64,000 bases of DNA. It comes from Purpureocillium takamizusanense. Its lineage: Eukaryota > Ascomycota > Sordariomycetes > Hypocreales > Ophiocordycipitaceae. The notes under the pieces are model-generated. The model searched no databases and was not told the origin of the DNA. It saw only the letters and a list, made by a program, of their open reading frames with translations. Positions within the stretch are counted from its first letter, which is position 1, and each line of letters begins with the position of its first letter. Shown one piece after another: positions 44,392-57,120 of this stretch. Position numbers and translations under genes: made by a program. The DNA is taken from positions 1,205,501 to 1,269,500 of the forward strand of contig NC_063074.1 of assembly GCF_022605165.1 (NCBI RefSeq), in the 5' to 3' direction.

Positions 44392-44658
44392 AATCTGGGT
44401 TTCTCTGGGTCATGCGAACACGCAAAGGCGAGAAAGAGGCAGGGACCCCGACGTGACCAGCGGAAATTACGTAGCGAGAAAATCGGTGCTATCTGGAAGG
44501 GGGTATCAAAAGCTGCTCTCGCTGTATACAGAAGGCGAAATCGAAGCTGACGCAGGTGCCATGCAACAAAGAAAGATGAAGAGGGAAGCGCTTGCGGTGA
44601 CGCAACTGGCTCCTGGCGGATCCAAAGGCCTGTAGCAAACGTACAGGCGCGTTCCCCT
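44392..44658. other. Short intergenic region
   Basis: 267 bp between the small membrane ORF and the E2-like gene, both on the minus strand. Nothing specific was seen. Confidence 0.4.
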
Positions 44659-45804
44659 TCAGGGCGCGGTCCCAAGCGTGCGGCGCACGTTATCCTTGAC
44701 CTGTTCAACGTCTTGCTCCTCCATCGGAATGAAATGAATCTGTGCACAGAAGAGTCAGTGCCTAAGCAACGTGTTCAGGTGCAACTTCCTTACTAGCTCA
44801 TCGGGCGCGCCAGAGCCGCCATACAGGATCGACTCGGAGAGGCTCGCGGCGATTCCCTTCTTCACGCGATCCTCCCAGACCCCTTCCCAGTTCCATTCCC
44901 CAGGCCGCTTCGTGGCTGAGTGAGCGCCTTCGGCGGGCGGCGCCTCGGCCTCAAGGACCACGTCCTTTTCGCCTGTTGGTGAAGAGGCTGCTTCCGGTGG
45001 CAACTTGCCTAGCCTGCGTCGGTGCGTCCGCCAGGCGTGCCACGCCCCTGGGTTTCCCGCCGCCTCGAGAGGCACTGAGTCGAGCACCGTCTCCTCATCA
45101 AACGCACCTCGGATGTACTTGAGGATGTGGTAGACGGAGACGCTCTGCTGGGACTGCCGCACGTAGCTCGGAAGCCCATCGGCCTCGGACTCGGGCGAGC
45201 AAACAGTCGAGGGTGCCTTGCTCCCTGCCTCCGAGACGGGGCTTCTCGACGGCTCGCCGCTGACGTGCCGGGTCCTGGACGCGGCACGCCTACCCCGACC
45301 AAACCACTGCGGGAATCCATGACGGAGGCTAAACCCGCCAGGAGGGAGACGCTCTTCATCTCGTGCACTTACGGTTCCGTTGTCCTGGATGTCGGTGGTA
45401 TACATGTAGGTCGTGAGGGGGGTGATGAGCGGATGAAACATGTCTGTGGAAAAGAGAACCAGGGGCGGGAGGCTTGGGTATGTATCTGGAAATGATAGTT
45501 GAAACCTCAGGACCGCTTGTGCGTACGGGCCTGTAACACGTCAGCCGCTCGCCAGGGCCTGCGGTAGAGGCCTCCTCTCGGCGGTGGCGCCTCACCATCG
45601 CGAACAAAGAGCACGGCCGACCACAGGGTCGGGTCTCCTGGGGTTATGGTTACGAATATGCCTTCCGGGCACGCCTGCTTGAGCCCGGCACTGGCTGCGA
45701 TGTAAGTCACGGAGTGAAGACGGACGGGTGAGCGGGCGGGGCACAAACAATTCGGACAAGAGATGCTGCTTTCGGAGCGACGGCAGCGAATCGAGATGGA
45801 GCAT
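44659..45804 (-). CDS. Ubiquitin E2-like (UEV/AKTIP-type) protein
   Basis: UBC-fold protein. Exons 45804-45749, 45690-45596, 45530-44794 and 44739-44659 join in phase for 322 residues. The fold is assembled across three exons: LLSEFAGLKQACPEGIFVTI, LWSAVLFVRDGPYAQAVLRF, LSFPDTYPSLPPLVLFSTDM and FHPLITPLTTYMYTT, with ILKYIRGAFDEE from the C-terminal helices. No cysteine follows the FHP motif where an active E2 has its catalytic Cys (HPNV-x8-10-C), so it is probably an inactive variant like AKTIP/UEV proteins. A Ser/Arg-rich loop of about 75 residues is inserted before the last helices. The tail EEQDVEQVKDNVRRTLGTAP is on the last exon. AKTIP proteins work in vesicle trafficking (FHF complex), but transfer of that role to fungi is inference. 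Intron 1 has two AG acceptors; only the second keeps the frame. Confidence 0.85.
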
Positions 45805-46320
45805 AGTGCCTCCGAACGGGCCGAGGGCGCTCCTCCTATGGTAAAGCTAAGAATATCGGCAGACCAAGGTGAGATGTGATAGCAAGTGAGAGGAAAAGCG
45901 ATGACCGACAGCTGGGAGATCCAAGATGCTGGAGCTTGTACGAAGTGCTGCTTACTAACTTAGTTACTACTGCTTTGGGGGGCGGCTCACCGGGCGGTGA
46001 GCAATTCTGCCAGCCCCCTTGTGGGCGGTGGCTGCAATGCACTGGCGTCACTTGGAAGGGCTGGCATTGAGGAATGGCGGGGTCAATGGAAGCTCGCGCT
46101 GCTCGATGGCGGGGCAGGCACAACGACCGCTCATATATGGACGCCAAAAGCGAAACACAGACCAGCTTCGGACAGAGCAGCTATGGCAACAACTCCAGCA
46201 CAGCTTTAAGCCTCCATCGTGGAGGTCACTCTATAAGGAGAAACGGAAAGGGATGTGCATGCAGGTCAAGACGGATGATTCCGACGCCCCCGCCGCCTTT
46301 TGTCCGTGCCCGTCGCTGGC
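45805..46320. promoter_or_regulatory. Promoter region of the E2-like gene
   Basis: 516 bp between the E2-like start and the stop of the CCDC124-type gene, both on the minus strand. It includes AT-rich DNA near 45950-45975 and 46200-46250. Chance frames only. Confidence 0.4.
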
Positions 46321-47128
46321 CTACTGACCGAGGCGCTTCTCAATCTTGGCCTTCTCGCCAGCCTTGATCTGGTCGAGGTCGGTCCTCGTCGCGTTGTACG
46401 CCGCGGTGACCTGGTTGAAGGGGTTGTCGGGGCTCTTGTCAAACTCTTTGCGGATCCTCTGCTTGCGCTGGTCGAGGCGCAGGCCGACGCCGCTCCCGTC
46501 CGCCTTCATCTCGGCGAGCCGTCGCTCCTCGTACTTGGCGAAGGCGGCCGCGAACCGCCTCTCCGGGTGCTTGTCCACCTTGCCGTCGTCGCCACCCGTC
46601 GTCAGCGACAGCGCGTCAAGGGCGTTGTCGATGCCCGTGGCGTTGAGCGCCGCCGCCGAGGACCCGTCGGAGTCGAGCTGCGACAGGTCCAGGCCGCGCG
46701 ACTTCTTGACCGGGGCCTTGGACTTCTTGGGCTCGGCGCGGCCGGGCGTGTTGGCCTCCTCCTCCTTTAGCAGGGCGTCCTTCTCCGCCTTCTTCCTGGC
46801 TGCATCGGCCTTCTTCGCTTCCTCGGCCTCCCTGGGACGCGGAACGCGCGGGCGCCCAAACGTCAGCCATGCCATGCCGTGCGTGCCACGGGGAAGACGG
46901 GAGGCCAGGAACAGGGGTCGGGGTAGAATCGCCAAGGCAACTTGCCCTGGGTACGAAGATGATTACGTTTACTCACTTCTTTGCGTTGCTCTTGGAACCC
47001 TTTTGCCACTTTTCCGCCTCGGCCGCTTGTTGCTTGGCGTCGGCCTGGGCCGCCTTTTGCGCCGCCGCCTCGGCCTTGCGGGCGTTTCCCGCTACCTTTT
47101 TGGTGTTCTCCCCCTTCTTGCCCGCCAT
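46321..47128 (-). CDS. CCDC124/Oxs1 family (DUF1014) ribosome-associated protein
   Basis: Small, highly charged coiled-coil protein. Exons 47128-46977 and 46831-46321 join in phase across a 145-bp intron for 220 residues. The N-terminal MAGKKGENTKKVAGNARKA and the Lys/Ala/Glu-rich helix are typical. The conserved C-terminal domain includes RRFAAAFAKYEERRLAEMKA, LRLDQRKQRIRKEFDKSPDN and PFNQVTAAYNAT. Human CCDC124 and yeast Lso2 bind idle ribosomes in hibernation and recycling; S. pombe Oxs1 of this family takes part in diamide-induced oxidative stress. Which role applies here is not visible. The start is the first ATG and matches the family's N-terminus. Confidence 0.92.
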
Positions 47129-50100
47129 GCTTGTTTCTTCTCTCCCCTTTGCGGGCGCCGCGCGCGTGTGCAAGGCTGGTCCGGTCGGTGAGTCGACGTC
47201 GGCGGTAGCGGCAGTTCGGGTCGGGAGATCCGAGCGGGCGGCGGCGTGTGACGGGCGGCGGGAAAGCCCAGGGTGGCAGGCGTGTGCGTTCGTCCGAAGG
47301 CTGTCGATCGCTGACGGTTTGTTTGCTGCGACGGTGCGCTCGCTGAGAACGCCGAGTCGCGACCCTGGCGTAGCTGTCTGTGATGGCGTTTGTCGCACAA
47401 AGGACCAAGTCGAGAAAGTCGAGGCAGGACTTTGGTGCCTCCAGGGCTGTGTGTGGAGGGGCCACTGCGCTGTGTGACGCACCACCCCGCGTGCAAGGAA
47501 GGGTCAGGGTCGGTCGGTGGGCGATGATGAGCTAATAATCCGGATGGATGGGCACAGGGCGGGCAACATCCACTGTAATTCCTTGCCTGACTTAGTACCA
47601 GGTGCCCGGACTTTGTGCGAGGTGCCGGACAGTTACCTAGTAGAGGCTTCCTGTTTGCACCCAATTGAACCTGAACGCTGCCCGTCCGCCCGTTTTCGGC
47701 GGCTCGAGCTGTAATTTGTACCACCGGGTAAGTACTAATAAGGTAGTAGGGCTGCGTGGCCTAAGGTACAGACACGAGCAATAAAAGGCCAGGTACAGCA
47801 ATACTTCAGCAAACAAAGCACACCAGCTGAGCCCTGACCTAGTAGAGGGAATGCCACCACCGCAACAGATCGACCGTCCAAGAAAGACTTGCGATGCATA
47901 CAGGACACGCCGTGGCGGTTGGTCCGTCCGTCAGTCGGCAGCTCCCGCTCCGGCCGCCAGCAGCACGTGTCGACCTACCCGGAACCCCACATGCGAGGGC
48001 CTGACTCGACGATACCCATACCTACGAAGTAGATAGATGGCATTAGCTTCCCGCGCAACCCAGCGTCGACTGCGGACGCCCTGGTGCACGCAGGCATTGT
48101 GACGTCTGTTGCCATCCACCCGAGACCATCATGCAGCCATGGCCCCAACGGGACCGAGCCGCCGTGTGTCCGTGCAAGGCGAGATCTGTCACCGGCTGTG
48201 CCAACCGACGAGCATAGCAGATGTGCTGCCGCAAGGGATGGTTCATTGGTCACACGACGCCCTGGACTGGCATCCATCGACGCTCGCTCGATAGGACCGC
48301 GACGGATGCACCAACGCGACGGATGCTGGTCGAACCAGCCAGCTGGCGTATCCGGCACGAGGGCGCGGGTACGGCCGGCCATGTGCCTGCCCCACGAGTG
48401 TGTTGCACGGCGCAGTCCATGCTGTGTCGCGGTTCAGAGCGGCGCAAGCGCTGGCTCACGAGTCCGTCTCGAGCTCTCTAATCAAGGCCTTGTGGAATCG
48501 AACTCGTGGCCCGGCCTCACTGGCTGCGCCGTCACCGACGGTGCGTGTTTCCCGGCCTCAGCATCCCCCCTTTCGTGCCATGATCCCCAGCGTTCCAGAG
48601 CGGCATTCGTGATCACCGTGCCGTTATTAGCGATTGCGGGGGGATGGGCCCGTGATGAGTGCTTCCCCTGGCCAGTTTTTAGGTGTGTCCACGTCCAACA
48701 AAAGGGATAGCCTTGCCAGGGCCTTTTCCTCGAGAATGACCAGTCAGTATTCCTTGGGCGGCGAAGAACCTGAGCCGCGTTTCCGGGGCGCAATGAGCCC
48801 GCCGGGAGCTTGTGCCTGGCTGGCAGTGAATACTGTACAGCAGCAATCGGTGAGGCCAATGTGCATTGCGTTTGCGGATAGCATGTATGCAAATGTGCAC
48901 GCACCATTCTTGGCGGCTGCTTGATGCCGTGGCCTGGCCGCCCTTGTCGTCCCACGCCCCAATCTATTGCTGCTCGCCAACACAGCTCAGCATGGCCATC
49001 CTGCGGGGCCTTACCGGCACACCATGTGCCCCGTGCCTCGCGCTGCTTTGGATGGATGTCGTCACCGACGTGTGGGCTGTCTCTGAGCGCGCTTGGTGCA
49101 ACGTCGCCCTGCGGGACTCTGACCTCAAACCTCGCGTTGGACAAAATCCTCACGGCGGCGGCTTGGAGCTGTCTCCCTATCGAAATCAACGGCCGACAAA
49201 ACCAACGTAATCTATGCTGCATGACCCCAGTCTCGAGCCATAGCGTAGAACCTTTCCAGCGGGGTCGGCCACACTCCCAACGAAGGGTCCGGGCTCGACT
49301 CTCGACGTCATGCAGAATGGAAGCGAACACATAACAGTACCGTCTGTAAAGAATTTTCTTGTACAGGGCTTGATGCCCCTCTTTTCTCAAGCGACCATCT
49401 TCTTCCCGGGTGAAATTTGTTGTGTTGGGTGTGGCTGGTCCGGGCGGCGCAGGGGCAGCCGCATGAATATTCGTCTTTGACAAGCACGGTACAGTAAGGT
49501 CAGTACTACCGTATCGGTGTTGTACCTCCTGCAAAGGCCATTTCCATCTTCGGGCAACAGGGGCAGCGCAGCGACGGGCTCATGGGACCCCTTTCTCGTC
49601 CAGCAGCGTGTTTGGACCGTCGTTGCACTCGGCCCTCTGCTGGCCCACGTCGGTCGGTAGCAGCCTTGGTCAGGTGCATCTGGAAACCGGTCCGCCATCC
49701 ATGCAGGGAGTCGTCACATCATCTTCATCTCCGAGGCCAATCGGGGATGCCTGCGGGTGGGCTTTGAAGATGTGAGTTCTCGTCAGTTATCGCATTTGAC
49801 TCCAAAGTGACAGCTCAGACCATCTCGCACGGCAATGCCTGGGCCAATCTCATCGTCTCGGCCGGGCCAGCATCGCGTCCGTATCTCTCGGCCCGCCGCA
49901 AGTGGCGCGGAGTGGTGCCGCCAACACTTTGTGTGGTTTTTGAGATGTACATACATACACTCGCCGAGGCGGGTGCCATCTGGGTTCAGGGGCGCCGCCA
50001 AGAGGGCAAGGTTCCGTCTTCCGAGAGCTGCATGCCGAAGGGGTTACAATACAAGGCCTGGACCGCGTCGACATTTTTTGTTACTATCAAGCCCCAGGGC

Positions 50101-51564
50101 AGGCGCATCCGTGTTGCGGCACGAGCGCGTGTCACTCATTCAGGGCTGATGGGCTGACATGACCCTTGTGCTGGCCGTGCGACTATTCGTCACTTATGGC
50201 ACGACTCGAACGCGGAGTGATGGCATCACGTCCTATCGGCCAAGTAGCTGGCTAGGCCCAGAGGTTCTGCGGCAAGGGCGCCTCAGAAATACCAAGTAGG
50301 CGTCGTCCGTGGTCCGCGACGCCTTGGGACCTGCGCTCTCGGTGCGCCGATGATGATGGTCAAGGGACGGTGGACGCCGTTTCGAAGCACATGCCAAACA
50401 CGCTCGAAGTGTCTCTATAGACGATGCCCACAGCTTGTAATCATTATGTGATATTGCGTAGCAGACATGACCCTGCAATATTTGTGCTTATGGGAATAAG
50501 GCGCAGCTAGAGGCGATCTCTGTGTCCGGAGGTGACATATCTGCCTACTTGGCGTCAGCACGGAGTCTTTGTGATTATAGGAACATTGGGTGATGGCATT
50601 TGTGCTGGACCGCACTTGGTAGTCGTTACTTGTCCCTTCGGTCGAACCGCACTGCTAGTGCGCCCGTCAGAGATCGATCCTTTTACAGGGATCAAGGAGT
50701 CGATGTCCCCCACGTCTGGCTTGCATCATCCCTGTCATGATCTGTATTGGCACGACCAAAAGCTGTGAAATCTTGAGCAGCGCCACAATCTTTGACAGTA
50801 CGACGAGTGTTTCTTGGAGGAGGAGATGATGAATGTATCGGTCTACTACTTGCATCACATTGGGGGAGCCCGTCCATAAATGGCCGCATGAGCGGGACTT
50901 GCCGTGTTGTAGGAGAGTCAGGGTGATTGAGTCGGGACCAGGTGGTCCGCCCTTGGCCAGCTGAATGCAACACATGTCCCAGCTTCTTGTTCCGCAGACG
51001 CAAAAGGACGGGCATGCCCACTGCCGCTCTCAGGGTAGAGACACCGGTGGTGCGTTCTCCACGCCGACCACGTTGTGTATTTTCTCAAGAACGTCAAGGC
51101 TGCGCCGACATTAGCCCTGCCGTCCTTACCCGGGGGACCAAAAGTCCATCGCCCATCTCGCAAACGAGAATTGCCGAGACATTGTCGAGGCAAAAAAAAA
51201 AACAATGCATACCTACTCGGTACTGCTGCGACGCCTTCGCGGAACTTGATGTACTCGATATTATGGAGCCTGTCGACATGTGGGTTGCAGTGCGCCGTTC
51301 ACCTGACCGTGTCCGACACGCAATTGTGTATTGAGAGGGCTGCGGTTTCGTTGATGTCTCTATCGAGCCCAGCCCAGCCGCCAGAGGAAGACGAGCGAGG
51401 CGCAACCCTTGTCCGCCAGCACCCGCGGTCATCGACGCGAGTGAAATGCGCATGCGCCTCCATCCGCGCCCGAGCAGGAGATGAGGAGACTCGGGATTGG
51501 ATAGCCGCGCTTGCACAGCGAGTCCGTGGCGACCTGTCTCACATCGGCCAGCAGCGGGTAGTTG

Positions 51565-52145
51565 TTCGTACCCAGTACTTAGGTAGGTGCATGCCGCGGA
51601 GCGTATATGCGAGGCCATTTGTACAGGTAGAGTACTTCGCAAATCCAGGCGGCACGCGGCCAGACGGTCGGCACGGCGTGCGGCGCTTGGGGTTCGGCCT
51701 CACGCCGCCAGTGGAGACGAAGAGAGAAAAAGTACTGTGAGAGTCTGTCGTCAGATGAAAATACCAGAACTACCAAGGTACTAAGGTAGGCATGTACGTA
51801 AGGTAAGGTACCTAGTACTATTATATCTACGTCCACTACATCTGTTTCATATGCAGGGGGACAAAACGAACATGCAGTTGCCCGTTTTCTTTTGGACGCC
51901 GTGCAGTATGGGATGCCCCCGTGCTCTAAGTCAGTAGGTAGGTACCTTTCAGGTCGCTTTCCTAGCACCTGGGCAGGTATGAAGTACCCATGGACGAATA
52001 GGGTACCTGCGGGTGCTCGGATTCGGCTGCGCGGCTCGGGCTCGCTTTCATACTTCTGCACGGGGCAAGTGCTGGGCGGCCTGTTGTTTACTTAGTAGGT
52101 ACCAAGGTAAGTTCTAAGGTACTAGGTATGTAGGTACTGAGGTAG
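51565..52145. repeat. Dense cluster of GGTACCTA-like words
   Basis: Variants of AGGTACCTA, AAGGTAC and TAGGTACT recur on both strands, with four dense knots near 51568-51590, 51770-51820, 51930-51950 and 52090-52145. Spacing is irregular and there are no conserved spacers or direct-repeat units, so this is not a CRISPR or a tandem array. Confidence 0.65.
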
Positions 52146-55100
52146 TTGCGATGGAAGAAGGGGCAGCAGCAGCGCGATGCCACCCAATGTCCAAGGAAGG
52201 ACCGGAGGGCGCGCCTTCCAGGCTCAGTCTGCATGTTGGCAAGTGCCGAGGACGAAACTGTCAGTCACCTACCGTCCGCTTACTGCCCGCGAATGGGATG
52301 CGATGCCAATCGCAAGGACGGGCAGGGCGGCAACCGGAGCTGGCAAGCCCGGTGATGAGATGCTTGGCTCAAGTCGGCTTGGATGCCGTCGCCACTGCCT
52401 TATCCGCTGTAGCGGTCCCCGGGCTTCCCATTCGCCCGGCCTGTTCAGAGACGTTCCGCGGGATGAACCAGGCAAGTCAGAGCCGCCCGGGGGCATTCTG
52501 TTTGATCTCGCGAAGCATTTTATTCGGCGCTGTCTTCCTTCTCTACTGCACTAACCTTACCGCCGCCTCCCGTCTTGGTCTTGGGGAGCCACCCGCCGCC
52601 TCGCCTCGAAGAGCAGCAGTCGATCGCAACACGGACCTACCATGCCATCTAGTACCTTACCTGCCAGCTGCCGCCGGGTGCCCCGTGAGTTCGGTGCCTG
52701 CGGCCCTCGCGTCGGTCGGTCCCCGGCTGGTTGGCTGTACCCACGCCACCCCCCCACTCGAAGGCCTTTCGAGAAGGCCCGGCGACAGAACCCCAATGAG
52801 GGACAGCTTGAGCAAAGCAACGCCTGAATGTAACAATGGGATCAAGGGAGAGTCCCAGCACGGTAACCATCCAGACACACATGGCATGCAGCCAACGGTG
52901 CCCTCTTGATTGCTGATCAGGCATAGCTGTCGATTCCGCTAGCCATGGCCGACTTGAAGAAAACACCAAATCGTCCGAGGCCAAACCAGCAACCAAAGAG
53001 TCCAGTCCCTTGCCATGGCGCCAGGTACCTGTAGGCCCGTGCTGCAGCGTCGTCGAATTGGCGCCTTGCAGGTACCTACTGTCTGATCTGCCAACCTCTG
53101 TCCCCGCCTTTGCAGAGTCCGACAGCTCATACCTATCGGCCGATTCCCCAAGACTGGTTGCATCCAGCTCTCTGACCTTAAACTACCCACGGCCACGGAG
53201 TGCGGAGTCATGTGCAAAAAGCCGATGACAAAGGACAAATCCTCGACCGACACCTTCCGGATGCCCCCTGCTTTGCCGCGGCATCCCTAGCGTCAACACT
53301 GCGCGGTCTCTGTGCCGCGTTCGTGTGCTGTCTTGCTCTCCAGATCGGAGCATCACAAGCAACCAATAATTCGGGCCAGTTGGAGAAGGCGACCCGACTG
53401 TACCAGGAAGGTACTCGTGGTCAGATGCTGGCTCCCACCCCTTCGCCTCAACCAGCTCACCGGGTCTGAACCCATCCCTTCTAGCGCGACGCCAGGCCGT
53501 GGCTGCGGAACCCAATCACGCTGATCAGCACCACGAATCTGCTCCGCACACCGCTGCGCTGGGTATCCCCTGCTCGCCTCTGGCATGAGACGGGGTGCCC
53601 TGAACGCCACTTGCTGCAGCCTGGCCCAGCTTTAAATTTCCGGATCCTGGGCCAAAGGGACCACTCACTGGCCGTCTAGCATCCGCCGTTTTAGGTCCGG
53701 GGAACAGAACCGGGTCCCACCTGAACCGGATATCAGGGACGGCTCCCCGGGCGGTCATGGCATCTGCTCTGTGCGCGAAGTCATTGGACGTCCTCTTGGC
53801 GCTGGCGGCTGACGGATGACGACAGCATGGGCGCTGGCAAAACCGCCCAACCAGGGGGGGTTCCATCGCAATTCCACAAGCCCCCGAAAACAAAACAAAA
53901 AAACAACCAAGGCCACCCCAACTCCATCGGTCGTCCACGGAGTACTGTAGCGGGGGATCGCGAGGTCCCATTGTGGCGGTGAGTGACCGTCTCTCCGCAC
54001 CCCTTTGCAACTCGTACTAGAGCTGGCGCGGTCGTGGTATCGCCTGTCAGGCGGTAGGAGAATGCCAGCACTAATTGGTGAGCAATGGTCCTCCAACCAA
54101 GGATTACCCTTGTTTCAGCAGCAGGGAAGCCGCAATCGAAGGCTGTCCTGATGCAATCGAGTGAAGCCGCAGGTTACGGTTAAACGTGCGTGTTGGTGCA
54201 ACCACATCGTCGGGTTCCGTGGAGCTTTGGAAAGGAGCGTCCGACTCGGAGAGCACTTGCCGCTGAGGCGGCTGCATGTCGTGCATTGTGCCGCATGAGC
54301 ACACATGGAAAACTTGGCTGGCCAAGACGTCACCCTCGCGCTCAAGGCACGTTTCCCGACGTGTCGGCCGAACGTTGGCGATGGTGCGACTCTCCCATTG
54401 CTCTCAGTTTCCCGGTTGCGCCTCGCGGATGAACCGAACTGCCAGCATTATCTTGTTTCCACCAATATCGGCCGAGATGCAAGCAACAGCAGCAACGAAA
54501 TCACGTTTTCTTGTTGATCCGAGCGCAACAAAGTGTCTCCTCGGGTGCTCGGACGGGGATAAAACGCCAATGACTGACTGAGTCAGTGCAGATTCGCGAA
54601 GGACGGGAGGCTTGAAACGTCAGAGAATAGTACCAACAAATCATCCAGCTCATTTGCGAGCGGGGTTACAGTTCGCCGACGTGGCAAAGCTGCTGCCGAA
54701 CTTGAAGCTAGGCCGTCCATTCCGTTCGCTACTGTGCAGTACTTCCACGCACCAAGTACGAAGTACGTATAGTACATCCACAATACCTTGACGGCAGGGA
54801 AATGGAAGGCTGGCTGTGGAGCCGGCAGGATTTCCGGCACTCTGCCGTGACGTGCCTGCTGGAAGAATGGTCTGGGCGCACGCCCTCTCAGCTCTTGTTC
54901 GCCTTGAGAGATGACAGGGGGCGAAATGGGCGTCCAGCTCGGCTGACTAGGACTGCCCCCCCCAAGTCAAGCCAAGCAACTAACACCGCTGTGATTCTGG
55001 CTGGCCAGAGCTGTGGGTATGTGTACCCGAGCGGTGCATTGACTGGCGATGCCTCAGCGGCAGACACAGCACGAGGTGCAATGAGGGACGCGGTCCGAGC

Positions 55101-57104
55101 CAAAGGAAATGCAAGTTGCTCACCGGTTTACTGTACTTTGTAGGACCAACACGGATGGAACCGAGGAGGCATCACTTATGTGCTTGAAACCGGCCTGAGC
55201 CCTATCCAGATTCCGGAGGCATAACGGCCGGCTCCATCCAGAAACCAGCACGAGCCTCATTGCGAACCTTGGCCCCGCAGATGGGTTGACCAACAGTACG
55301 CGAGGACGGGCAATGCCTGATCAAAATTCTGCCAAAAGTCAATCTCAACACAATGCCGGGCTCACCCTCAGCGCTATAGCGGTTTGACTGCATCTTTGAA
55401 GAGGTACAGTAGGCCAGTTCGTTAGACTTGGCTGCTGTGAAACCGTGGGTGTCTGAACAATGCCATTCTGCTACGTACGAAGTACATACCTATTGTGCCC
55501 CCGTTACCGTGGACTGGCGGCCAGAGCTTGGACTCGTCCGCGTCAGGGTTGCAAGGGCCTTAGCCGCCTCACCACGTGGCTGACGCAGACGTGCGGGCGG
55601 CATGTATCCATGCTGAGGCCCTGTAGTAGCAGTCGAAGAATCTAGCGCGAGTCGGCTTGGCGAATTCGGTGCAGGAGTGCTTCGTATCAAAGCGACAAGT
55701 TGCGCCCCGTGATGCTAATCGGCTGCTATCGGTCTGCTTAGCGGCGCATGTTGGGGCAACGAAGCTTCACATATCGAGAGCGAGATTGGCTCTCGTCGAC
55801 CGGTCAGAGATGGCCAGGCTCGGACGCGGCTAGCCTTGGGCGATCATCGGAGAAACGGTGCCGCGGGTAATGTCAAGGGGAACGATTCGGTCTCGCGGAT
55901 TCGCGGGTAGGTCCATGACAGCATAGGCCTACTTTGGCGGCCCCCCTTGGGCATCATGTTATGTGGCGCCGCTGCCTGCGTCGGACCTCTGGCAACTGCC
56001 ATGCCGAACCCGGCTTCGGCTGGCATGCGGGGTTATTGACATAGTACACAGCACAGGGCTCTCACAACTACAACCTTGTTCAGACACATGAGAAGTCGCG
56101 GACAAGGCCGTCGGCTGACCACCGGTGGTCGGTCAAGTCTGCCGCCTGACGGCGGGTGGCGCGCCAAGTTGGGTTGTCAGCGATCAACCGCTGTGTAACA
56201 AGCAGGAACTGCTTCGTCCTGCACGATCAGCCCACCGAGCCCAAGGTTGCTGTTCTCGTTCATGCTAACTTATTTAGTAGCGGTGGTTGCTTGGCCCATG
56301 TTGCTGGCATGCAAGTGTGCCGCCGCGCGGTTGGATGCAGATCTGACGGCGGGTAAGGCCACGGCCACCCGGCCGAGTACAACATACAGGCCGTGAAACA
56401 TCACGAGTTTGGGCCAGCAGAGCTCGCCTGCTGGCCGGTAGGTACCTACGTACTTGGACCCCATCGGATCTGCTTGCTGGGTAGCCACGCACGCCGCGGG
56501 CTGCAACGCCACGCTTGCACCCTGAAAGAGCTTGCGTGATGCACAGCCAAGGGCGCGTTTTGATCGGGCCACAGGCATGCAGGCATTTGACCACGAGCCT
56601 TGGCCATCATGTGGACGGCGAGTACAGGCGTTTTCGGGATGGGCAGGCCGGGCCTGCAAAGAAAGCAAGGGAATTCGTGCGTGCGCAAGGCGGGTTCCGC
56701 CTGGGTCTGCGGCGCCCGCTTGCCGTCACGACTGGTCCCGTTGCGCCTCTCGCGTGTTGTGTTCCCTTGATGCCGCAAGATCAGGGCCAGCTGGACTCGG
56801 GCCGTGCGCCTCGTGGCAGCCCAGGGGCTCGAAAAGTGTTTGCTGGGGATTTGCCCAACCCAGCATTCGCCTCACGGATCCCTTGACCGCTTCGCCTCGC
56901 CTTTTGTCAGAGGCCACCCTGTGTGCCATCTGGGAAACCATCATCCTTGTCGCGATGCAGGTAGGTACTACTACCACTACTACTATACTGTACTTTTTGG
57001 TTGGGCTCAAATGTGCGAGAGGCGTTGCGATAATGGGCGAGGCAAATGACGGACGACCAGCTTGCAAGGACCAGAATGTGGCCGGCCGTGGCGGGGGCGG
57101 AAGG

Positions 57105-57120
57105 GGTGTGTGTGTGTGTG
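57105..57120 (+). repeat. TG dinucleotide microsatellite
   Basis: About eight TG units in non-coding DNA. Confidence 0.85.

Noticed and set aside
48482..49534. 350-codon open frame on the minus strand in the second gene-free tract
   Set aside because: Composition is scattered (many Arg, Trp, His, Cys and Pro), with no hydrophobic core pattern, no domain and no good start context; likely chance.
51565..52145. Possible CRISPR array from repeated GGTACCTA-like words
   Set aside because: Words are degenerate, irregularly spaced, on both strands and have no uniform spacers; the organism is a eukaryote.
52151..52909. 252-codon open frame on the plus strand
   Set aside because: One short hydrophobic patch only, otherwise random-looking sequence; no homology recognised and no leader or splice evidence.
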